Positions 11,357-63,100 of a stretch of DNA of 64,000 nt are shown in pieces. Source of the stretch: Perognathus longimembris pacificus (lineage: Eukaryota; Chordata; Mammalia; Rodentia; Heteromyidae); NCBI RefSeq assembly GCF_023159225.1, contig NC_063166.1, forward strand, positions 79,137,785-79,201,784, in the 5' to 3' direction. Both the position numbers and the translations under genes were made by a program. The notes beneath the pieces are model-generated. The model searched no databases and was not told where the DNA came from. It saw nothing but the letters and a program-made list of their open reading frames with translations. Position 1 is the first letter of the stretch. Each line of letters opens with the position of its first letter.

Positions 11357-12298
11357 TAAAATGAAGGCAGTTTCTGAGTGGAGTCTCCCAAGATTTTCCC
11401 CATAGCAGGCAACATTTGTTCATTTCCCCCATGCAACATTTGGTTTCTAAAGGCACACTGCCTGCCAAGCCAACTGTACTACTCGGCCAGAGCGCAGATC
11501 TTCGGCCACTTGTGGAGGACGCTAAGAACCTTGGGGGTGAGTTTACCAGGTGTTCACACGTCCCAGTCGTCTCCTTTCACTAAGGAGAACACACAGCCCC
11601 GGGATGGGCCGTCGATGGCCCCAGGCCCCTCTGCAGGTACTCACGGGATGGCTGGGATCCGGACCCCGGCAGCCCGGCTGGAAAGCCGGCGCTCGCAGAC
11701 GCCAGCGTCCGCTCCTCGGGACACGAGGCTGGGCCTCCCGGGCCTCAGGGCCTCGGTCTCTCGCGCGGATCACGGGAGGGTGGTGGAGACGAGCGCACGA
11801 GCAGGAGAGGCGGGCGAGCGGGCCGGGGCGGGCAGGGGTCGCCATGAGCGCTCAGCCGCCATCCGGAGTTCGGTCCCGCAGGTCCAGGCAGCTGCTCGGG
11901 GCGAGCCCCGCCGCGGGCGACGGGATCCGGGACGCGGGCGGAGCCATCTCGCCTGCCTCCTCACGTGGGCACCACAAGTGGGACTGGCTGGGGATGCGGG
12001 CGAAGGATGCGGGTTCCCGGGCCCCAGCCGTCCGGGACCTCCAAGGTGTGTCCAGGATCCGCCTCGCCCGGCGCATCCCCGGGTGACCGTGACGCAGCGC
12101 CTCGGTGGGCCGGGAAACTCCCTGAAGTTCCATGGACGGCATCCGGCCGGGGACCGGGCGCGCCCGCCGCCCGCCGGGGAACCCGGCGCAGGGCCTCGGC
12201 GCGGCCGGCCCGCTCCTCTCAACCGCCGGGACTCAACTCACCCGCTCCGGGCTTGGACTCGGGGGCGCGCGCCCCGGCGCCGAGGGCGGGCCCTCGGG

Positions 12299-12312
12299 GT
12301 CGCCTAGGCAAC
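12299..12312 (+). promoter_or_regulatory. RFX-type X-box
   Basis: GTCGCCTAGGCAAC fits the RFX consensus, two half-sites (GTNRCC and RGNAAC) with a 2-bp spacer, about 210 bp before the likely PTPN1 start. Confidence 0.55.
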
Positions 12313-12457
12313 GGGCGCGCGCCACGCCCGCGCGCGGGTCCCGGCGGGGCGGGGAACGCGCGCGCAGCGAGACGTCTCGCGGGGCTGGGACCGTTTCTCC
12401 TCAGCCCCGCCCCCGGCTCCGCCCCGCGGAAGTGCTTCTTGAGATCCCCGAGCGCTG

Positions 12458-12514
12458 ATTGGCTGTCCCGCGCGTGGGGCGGGGCCCTCGGCGGGCGGGG
12501 TGCGCACTTCCGGC
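12458..12514 (+). promoter_or_regulatory. PTPN1: PTPN1 core promoter elements: inverted CCAAT, GC boxes, ETS
   Basis: GATTGGCT (inverted CCAAT) at 12458-12465, GC boxes GGGGCGGGG and GGGCGGGG at about 12477-12500, and CACTTCCGG (an ETS/GABP site on the minus strand) at 12506-12514. A second ETS-like GCGGAAGTG lies near 12426. There is no TATA box, as expected for a CpG-island housekeeping promoter. Confidence 0.6.
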
Positions 12515-12526
12515 TGCCGGGTTGAC

Positions 12527-12541
12527 ATGAAGAAGCGGCGG

Positions 12542-12574
<33 letters not shown>

Positions 12575-12643
12575 GAGCGGCGGCGGCGGCGGGAGTTGGG
12601 GCTGGCGGCGGGCCTCGGGGCTCCGGAGCGCGGCGCGGCCTAG
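12527..12643 (+). CDS. Upstream ORF in the PTPN1 5' leader, polyarginine peptide
   Basis: This 38-codon ORF begins at the only upstream ATG in the leader (g at -3) and ends in TAG 55 nt before the PTPN1 start. It reads MKK, 13 arginines, Glu, five arginines, then ELGLAAGLGAPERGAA. The arginines come from 17 CGG and one CGC codon. As I remember the human leader, the same ATG starts a uORF of about ten codons (MKKQQRLGRR). The ATG and its MKK codons are therefore conserved, while the arginine run is an expansion. Translation is inferred, not shown. Confidence 0.75.
12536..12592 (+). repeat. CGG trinucleotide repeat in the PTPN1 leader
   Basis: Structure: (CGG)3, CGC, (CGG)9, GAG, (CGG)5, giving 17 CGG units and 9 uninterrupted. 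It lies wholly inside the uORF, in the arginine frame. CGG tracts fold into G-rich structures and are length-unstable in other genes. Confidence 0.95.
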
Positions 12644-12698
12644 GGCGGCCGGCAGTGCGCAGCGTCGAGGGGGAGGACGGCAGCCGTCCCGGTCCGCC

Positions 12699-56167
<43,469 letters not shown>

Positions 56168-58175
56168 CCGGGGCTGCGGGCCGCGCACCGGGCTCCGCGC
56201 GGCCCGGCCGGGGTTTGGCTCAGAAGCAGCAGAGCCCAGGCTGCAGAGGCCGCGCGCGGGAGGGCGACCCGAGAACTGAGCACCCCGCACGGGGTCGAGG
56301 AGCCCTGTGGTCCCCCGGATATCAGAGTCTAATCTCAGGGCCTTAACCTATTCAGGAGTAAGTAGAGAAAATGCCAAATACGTCTGTCTGTTTCTCCGTG
56401 TTTCTGTCTTACACACTTTTTCCCTTTTGTTTTAGTTTATTTGTTTTTGGAAAAAATGCAGAATTACAACACATTGTTGTTTTTAACCTTTATATATGTA
56501 TGTATGTATGTATGTAGCTATGCATACACACACATATATGTATAAACAGCTTTTTGTTAATTTCTGAAGACTAGGCACTTAGAACTTTCTCGTAAGGGAG
56601 GTGGTGGAACCAGATACGCGATTGATATGTGGTTCCCTGGGGCAAGAACCCCGAACTTGATGAATGTGTGCTCCCTTGGAGAGGAGGGCGCCTGCTCGGA
56701 GGGTCCCCCCCCCCCCAGCAGGTGCACGTGACCGTGTTGAGCGGAGCCGCCAGGCCGGCCTGTGCGCTGCTGCCCCGCGTGCGCATGCGCCCCTCCCTCC
56801 CGGCCCCTCCCCCAGCGCGGCAGTGAGGGGAGTCGGTGCTGGGGAGCGGGCGGCCTCGGACGGCTCCCCTCTGCGGGCGGGCGGCGGGCGCCCTGCTCTC
56901 CCGGAGGGGCCGGGTTTGAGGGGGGCGAAGCGCCTTGGGTCCGGAGGGTGGAGCCGCTCGGCTGGGGGCGCGCAGTGTGACCCCCCCACCTCAGTGCCCG
57001 CCGCCCCGCCAGCCTGCGCGGTGGGGGCGGGGAGCAGGGAGCCTGGACCGGTGCTGCGCCCCCCCCCCCCCCGTGGTGGCTCCCGACACTCCTCCGCCCC
57101 GCGCACCCCCCAGAACCAAGTCCTCGCCTCGGAGGAGGGCGGAGGAGGGGCGCCGGGGAATGGCGGGCGCGCCGTCGAGGGCTTCCTGGTGACGCGCCCC
57201 CGGTGGGTGGCCCCCGACGCCCGCGGCTCCACGCAGGCGCGGTGAACCTGTCTACTCCGTATTTATTTTACTGTTTCCCCAAAGGCCCCACGGCTCGCGC
57301 GTTTCCTGCGAGTTCCGAGGCGTGGCGCGAACCCTCAGGTGGCGCGGGGGGCGTGGCGCCTCCGGGGGGCGTGGCGCCGTGATCACGTGGGTCCTGCCCG
57401 GGGACTGGGCGGCGCATGCGTCAGGGGGCTGCCGGGCCTCCGTTCCCCGCTGGAGCCCGCTGTGGAGCACTGTCCTCGCCCGGAACGCACGCACGGTCTC
57501 CCGCAGGGCCCGAGCCGCGTGCGTGCCGTGAGGAGCTGCTCCTGCGCGCTGCGGAGCCCCGGCCGCCTCGGGGGCCGCGCCCTGCGCCCCAGCTCAGCAG
57601 CCGTCCTCCGCCCGCGAGCCATCTTTCCCTGGGACAGATCTGGGCCTCGTCCTGGCGTGACACTGGTGACTCCCGGCGAGGCCCGGCCCGGATCCCAACG
57701 CAACTCAGACATTCCACGGGCGTGGCCCGCCCTGTCCACGCGGACACTCGGGACGGCAGCAGGCGGGGCCGCGCTGGGCCTGGCGGCCCCTTCCACGTCC
57801 TCGCCTCCGGAGCTGGCCGGGCTCGACGCCTGCCCGCCACTGCCATCTCCGCCCGGCCCGCGGGGACCGACGGTGCTCACCCTGCCTGCCGGAGCCCACG
57901 GCGGCCGCGCCTGCTCGCCAGCATTTCACGTTTTGCCTTCGCCGGGGGAGAAGCCCGTCCAGAGCGCCGGGAGCCCGCAGCCCTCCCCGCAGAGCCCTGG
58001 CGGGGGCTCCGCCCAACACCACGCAGGGCGGGGGGCGGCGTGGCCGGGGGCGCCCACCGCGGAGGGGGGGAGCGAGCTGCTCTGCTAGATGCCTTAAGCC
58101 GGTCTTCACTCACCAGGCCTCAGCTTTTCCGGGGGCCGTGGAATAAACCGTTTTTACAAAAATAAAATTGACACG
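56168..58175 (+). other. PTPN1: PTPN1 3' UTR
   Basis: The boundary is the stop at 56,167 and the poly(A) signals at 58,142 and 58,161. Blocks resembling the human 3' UTR as I recall it are visible near 57,250 (CTCCGTATTTATTTTA), 57,320 (CCCTCAGGTGG), 57,700 (CTCAGACATTCCA), 57,918 (CCAGCATTTCACGTTTTGCC) and 58,070-58,165 (GCGAGCTGCTCTGCTAGATG, then GGAATAAACC). Roughly 56,168-56,950 would correspond to the last human intron, retained here. Apart from an AT-rich patch at 56,330-56,580, the UTR is extremely GC-rich. Confidence 0.75.
58142..58166 (+). terminator. PTPN1: PTPN1 polyadenylation signals
   Basis: Two AATAAA hexamers, 58142-58147 and 58161-58166, separated by TTTTTACAAA. The arrangement matches the end of the human PTPN1 mRNA from memory. 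Confidence 0.8.
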
Positions 58176-58313
58176 CAGCCAGGTGTTCGCAGGTGGTGTA
58201 TTGGGGTGCATGCCGGGCGCGCGGCTCGGGTTCTTCTGTGACCTCTCAGAACTGTCACTTGTACAGTTTCCCAACTCGCCATATAAACAATGCGTTTGCA
58301 TTTTAGTTGCAAC

Positions 58314-58319
58314 AATAAA
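58314..58319 (+). terminator. Possible distal poly(A) signal
   Basis: AATAAA followed by a T-rich run, 150 bp after the main signals, in a short AT-rich patch. It could be an alternative PTPN1 end; nothing else supports it. Confidence 0.3.
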
Positions 58320-58619
58320 TTTTTTTCTGAAGAACACGGGCTCGGGCCTCCGTTTCTTCCGCTCGGTGGAGCTGAGTCGGGCGGGCTGCGCTGGGCGGCT
58401 GCGCTGGGGGCTGCACTGGGCGGCTCCCCGGCGCATGGGCCTCCAGCCTGGGCCCGGGCTCTGCCAGGGCTCGGGAGCTGCTGGAAGAACTCCCTGTGCC
58501 CGGCACGCACACGCTAGCACACCTGACGCAGAAATGGAGGCCCCCTCAGAAACTCATCCTTGTGTCTGTGGGATTCAGTGCGCACCCAAGGTGATGTGTG
58601 TGTGCACGCGCACGTGCAC

Positions 58620-59053
58620 AGGTGCCAGTCCTAGGGCTTGATCTCAGGGCCACGGTACTGTACCTGAGGTTTTATTGTTCACGGCTAGTGCTCTGCCACT
58701 TAAGCCACAGCTCCCCTCTGGCTTTTTTGGTGGTTTAATTGGAGATTAATACTCTCATGGAGGGGCTGGGAATATGGCCTAGTGGTAGAGTGCTCGCCTC
58801 CTATACATGAAGCCCCAGGTTCAATTCCTCAGCACCACATCGATAGAAAAGGCCAGAAGCGGTGCTGTGGCTCAAGTGGTAGAGGAGAAGGAAGCCTGGG
58901 ACGGTGCTCAGGCCCTGAGTTCAAGCCCCAGGACTGGTAAAAAAAAAAAAAAAAGTCTCTGGACTTTCCTGCCTGGGCTGGCTTTGAACTGCAGTTCTTA
59001 AGTCTCAGCCTCCTGAGTAGCTAGGATTAGAGATGTGAGCCACTGGTACCCAG
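58620..59053 (-). mobile_element. Dimeric SINE (7SL/B1-like arm), split by a nested SINE
   Basis: Right arm at 58,620-58,730; 7SL-like arm at 58,955-59,053 (GTCTCAGCCTCCTGAGTAGC). It lies between the PTPN1 and RIPOR3 3' ends. Confidence 0.92.
58762..58954 (+). mobile_element. Dimeric SINE (ID arm), nested
   Basis: Plus orientation: GGGGCTGGGAATATGGCC, A box TAGTGGTAGAGTGC, B box GGTTCAATTCC, linker, right arm and a 15-A tail. It is inserted in the 7SL-arm SINE 58,620-59,053. Confidence 0.95.
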
Positions 59054-59339
59054 ATCCCAAGTGATTTTTTTTAATGTCCTATTTTGGAGTAACCTCTTTG
59101 CACAGACACTTCCTGCCCACGAGGCAGCCTGCGCCTACCGCTGGGCCGGTGTCCCGTCGAGCCGGCATCGAAGCTGTGAAGACAGGGAGGACCACCAGCG
59201 TGGAGAAGAACCAGCTCTGACACCGGAGCGACGTGCCACGGGGCAGGAGGCCACTCACCGGGTGCCCACAGCTGGGGGGAGCCCACGGCAGTGCCCCCCT
59301 CCCCGCCTGCCCAGCCCCGGTCTCTGTGCTTGAGGCGAA

Positions 59340-60046
59340 GCAAAGGATCCACGGAAATTGTTTTTAATGGAAACTTGAGAACATAGGTCACATGAACAAA
59401 AGCAAATAAATATTAAGCTAAAAGCCAGAACCGTACACAGCACACACAAGCACAAACTGGAGGCGCCTTAGTTGCCAAGCTCAGCCGGCCCGGGCTGGCT
59501 CTGCGTGCTTCGCAGGCGTTGCGGGACGCGGTGTTTCTTGAAAGCTAGTCCCGCGAGGTGGGGCTCAGGTGCTCAGTACCTGCCTAGCACGCACTCGCCC
59601 CGAGTTCAATCCCTGCTACTGCCAGCAAATAAATAGAAGGCCAGAGCAGCTCTGCGCTGGTGAAAGCCCCGAGCCGCTGGGCTGCCTCCGCCCCGCCGCC
59701 CTTCAGATGCGCCCAGACAGCGGTTTCCCCGCAGCGCGCCTTGTCAGTGTCCTCCTGTCCTTCGCCGCGGTCACTCGGCTTGAGGGGCCCGCGGGATCGG
59801 TTTCTCAAGCCCCCTCCCCGCCTCTGCAGGGGCGGCTGCTGCTGCGGAGCCCGGCGGGCCGCCCGGGGCCCGTGCCGGGCGCTGCCTTGGCGGCTGCGGG
59901 TCTCTGCTTGCCTGGCCCCGGCCTGCGCTGCACCCGAAGGCAAAAGCGCGGTGCGCGCCGGGGCCAGCCGCCTGTGGGGTGCAGGGCACCCTGCCCCCAG
60001 AAGCTCCATTTGTGCCTGGGGCTTCCGCACGGCCGCGAGGAGACCA
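59340..60046 (-). other. RIPOR3: Putative RIPOR3 3' UTR
   Basis: From the stop leftward. The first plausible minus-strand poly(A) signal is ATTAAA at 59368-59363. An ID-like SINE remnant lies inside (59,549-59,640). The end point is uncertain. Confidence 0.4.
59549..59640 (+). mobile_element. ID-like SINE monomer
   Basis: GGTGGGGCTCAGGTGCTCAG, CGAGTTCAATCCCTGC B box and an AAATAAATA tail. Confidence 0.8.
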
Positions 60047-60126
60047 TTAAAACACGGTGATCTCCACGTCGGCGTCCTGGCCGCAGAGCCCGGCCATCTT
60101 CTCCAAGGCCGCGCGCCCCTTCTCTC
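60047..60126 (-). CDS. RIPOR3: RIPOR3 terminal coding exon
   Basis: GEKGRAALEKMAGLCGQDAD then VEITVF and TAA at 60049-60047. Acceptor tggcag after a pyrimidine tract. Confidence 0.95.
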
Positions 60127-63100
60127 CTGCCACAGAAAGCGCGGGGTCCTGCTCTGCTCCGGGGGGACCCCCACCCGCCCGGCCATGGGCCGGTGACAGG
60201 TCTGGCCTGCAGGGCCTTGCGGCGCCTCTGGCAGACACAGCACAAGGCCCCTGCGCCGGTCCTCGCCTTCCCCGGAAGGATCTGGAAGCCCCGCCTTACC
60301 GAACGACAGCGTGGCTTCCCGCGCCGCTGCGCGCACGGCCTCCAGCTCCGACTGGCACAGGCCGGCCAGCTGCTCGAGGCTCTCCACGCCCTGCGGGGGG
60401 ACGGCGGGCGTCAGGCCCGTGCGCTCGCCTCTGCGGCCCCGCTGCCTTCCGCGCCCGCCCGCCCGCCGGCGAGCCGTCGCCTGTCTGTCTCTGTGGGTGC
60501 CCTGTGGGAAGGAGCCCTGCGCCCCTGGGCCTCGCTGCCTCCAGCCGCCGGCCCCGCCCTCCTGGCGCTGGCCCCGCCCTCTCGGGAGCTGGCCCCGCCC
60601 TCCTTACGCCGGCCCCGCCCTCCTGGCGGCTGGCCCCTGAGCACCGCAGCGCCCTCTGCTGGCCCCACGTCACTTCCCACGCCAGGTCCCCCGCGGGGCT
60701 TTCTCTGGGCCGCACGCAGCCCTTCCTCTAGCGCAATGGCGACGATGCTTTGAAGTCACCCGCCCGGGGAGGGGGGTTAGGAGGTGACGCAGGCAGCCCT
60801 GCTGTGTGCGCCACGAGGGGGCCGCACTGGACCCCCGGACGCCCCACACCCGCCCCGCCCCGCCGGTTCCTCTCGCTCTCCGCTCAGACTCCCCCATGCC
60901 ACCCCAGTTCTAGACGCTCGCCCCCACTCCGCAGAGCGGAGGAAGGGAACGCTGGGCGGCGGGGTTTCGGGGTGCTCACGTGACAGCTTATGTACTTTAG
61001 CACGGGAGTTGGGGGGTTCTGGCACGTGATGCGGGGACGCAGCAGGAGTCGCCGCTCCCGGGGCCTTCGCGGCCCGGAGGGGAAGCGCATGGGCCGCTGC
61101 CTTGGCAGTCGGGCTGCCGGGGCCGCTCCCGCTTCCTGGCCCCAGGGGAAGCACCCCAACGCACCCCGACGCTCTCTATTTAGTAGCAGCCCCTCGGGGA
61201 CGCGGGCCTCACCCTGAGCTGCTGGAGCGCCACGCACGCGGCCTGCTGGAGTTTGGGGTCGCTGTCCGCCAGGGCATTGGTGTAGAAGATCAGAGCCTGG
61301 GAGGGGAGGGGTGTGAGCGAGGGCAGGGGGCAGGGGAGAAGGCGGGGTGCAGTGGGGGGCCCCAGCCTGCGTCCTCCGGGTATAAGCAGAGAGGGAAACC
61401 CTGCTGCGCCGCGCTGGCGCGTGGGTTTGTTATGCGGCTCTGCCTCGTTGTGTGTTGGAACTTTCCACATGGAGGCTAAGCGCCCCCAGGAGCAGCTGGC
61501 CATGTGACTGGACACCCCCGGATCTGGGGTCACCCCACCGCCTCAGGGTCTGCGGCCTGTCGTGGCTGAAGGGCCGACCCACTGGTTTTAGAGTGGATTA
61601 CAGCCAGTGACCCAGTGCTATCATGGTTCAAAGCCAGCCTGGGCAGAAAAGTCTATGAGACGCTCATCTCCACTAAACCACCGGAAAGTCTTTCGTGAGG
61701 CCGTGGCTCGCGTGCTGGAGCACCGGCCTATGCCAAAAGGTCAGGGACAGCACCCAGGCCCCGAGTTCAAGTCTAGGGACCCGCGGTGTGTGACGTCTCG
61801 GGGACGCCACCGCTGCCTCTGGGCGTGTGGCCCGCGACGCCTGGCAGGTGGAGCCAGAGCGGATCCTCGGTGCCCCTGGGCCCCAATCTCAGCGGGTGCT
61901 GCTGCCCGCGCCCCGTACCTTCTCCCGGAAGCTCCTGTTGCCGGCAGCGCCCGCCAGGCGCGCCCTGGCCGCCCTGCGCAGCTTCGGGGGCCCGTCCAGC
62001 TGCAGCAGGGCCCAGGCGCGCAGGGTGTGGGGCAGGGGCTGGAGCCGGCCCAGCCGCCGGCCCTTCAGCTTCCGCAGGGCCCGGGCCTGCCGGCGGCTCA
62101 GCTCCTCCCCGAGGGCCACTGCGAGACAGCGAGGGCGGGGCCTGGGTGGGGCGGGCGAGGCCGCGGCCCCCCACCCTGGGGATGCGCCCCCCCCCCGCCC
62201 TCCAGGCGGCCCTGAGCTCTGCCCGTCGTCCCCCCCCAGCGCCCGCCCCTGCCCCCGCCCCCTACGCCGGCCCCGCCCCTCCCGGCCCCGCCCCCACGGC
62301 CGCCCCGCCCCGCCCACCTTCCTTGCAGAGCTGAGCCAGGTGCTGGTCGAGCTCGGCCACGCGCTGCCGGCGCAGGTAGCCGAGCCACTGGAACCACGTG
62401 ACCGTGCGCTCGCCCGGGAGCCCGGCCGCGGGCAGCAGCCCGCCGCAGCTCGCCACCTGCTCCAGGAGCCTGCGGCACACTGGCCCGAGCGAGCCGGGAG
62501 GGGGAACTGAGGCCTCCTCCGCGCGCCGAGCGCACCGGCCCGGCGGCCGCACTGGGCGGGGCCGGTGACCCCGCGCGCGCCCTCGGAGGGGGCGGGGCCG
62601 GCCTCCAGGACCCGGATGGCCCCGCGCCCACCGGCCGCCCCTTCCACTGGCACCCTCGACCCCCCGGGAGGCTAGGGAGGGGCAGGCGCTGAGCCTCTGC
62701 AGCGGGCACTTGGGGGGGCCCTCGGGGGTCCCCAGCCCGCACCTGCGTCCAGCTGCCCCGGGCTCTTCCCGCGCAGGCGCGCGCGGGGCAGGAGCGTCCT
62801 CTCGAGCTGGCTCCGGAGCGCGCGGGCCGGGCAGGACAGGGGGCGGCCGGGCTGCGTGCAGCGCCCCCAGAGCAGCAGGGCGTCCCTCCGGCACGCGGCC
62901 TGCGGGAGGACTGGGGGCGGATCCCGACGCCTGAGGACCCCGGCTGGGGCAGGCGGGGCGGCTCCGCGCACCCCGTCCTCCCGCCCGCCCGCCCGGCCCG
63001 CGGCTGGGCGCCGGGACTTACTCTCCTCCACACACGTGGCCGTGCTGGCCTTCTGGAAGTCGAGGTCAGCCAGCAGCTCCAGCACCTGCCTCTGCTGCTC

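Larger units (their letters stand above)
12510..12698 (+). other. PTPN1: PTPN1 5' UTR (start approximate)
   Basis: The run from cttccggctgccgggttgac onward matches the beginning of the human PTPN1 mRNA as I remember it, so transcription should start close to 12,500-12,520. The leader is almost pure G and C and includes the CGG tract. Confidence 0.75.

Noticed and set aside
11378..12525. Long plus-strand ORFs upstream of PTPN1 (309 and 186 codons)
   Set aside because: They lie in the CpG island, overlap in different frames and resemble no family. Stop codons are rare in such GC-rich DNA.
57339..58165. Two 249-codon ORFs over the PTPN1 3' UTR
   Set aside because: The region aligns with human 3' UTR landmarks, and the ORFs result from loss of AT-rich sequence.
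58762..58840. tRNA gene suggested by A and B box motifs
   Set aside because: It is the ID-like head of a SINE with no cloverleaf, and many copies exist in the window.
62743..62899. RIPOR3 exon beginning at the downstream AG (62,899)
   Set aside because: The preceding exon ends with one base, so this acceptor would shift the frame. The upstream AG restores the family-like ILPQAACRR segment.
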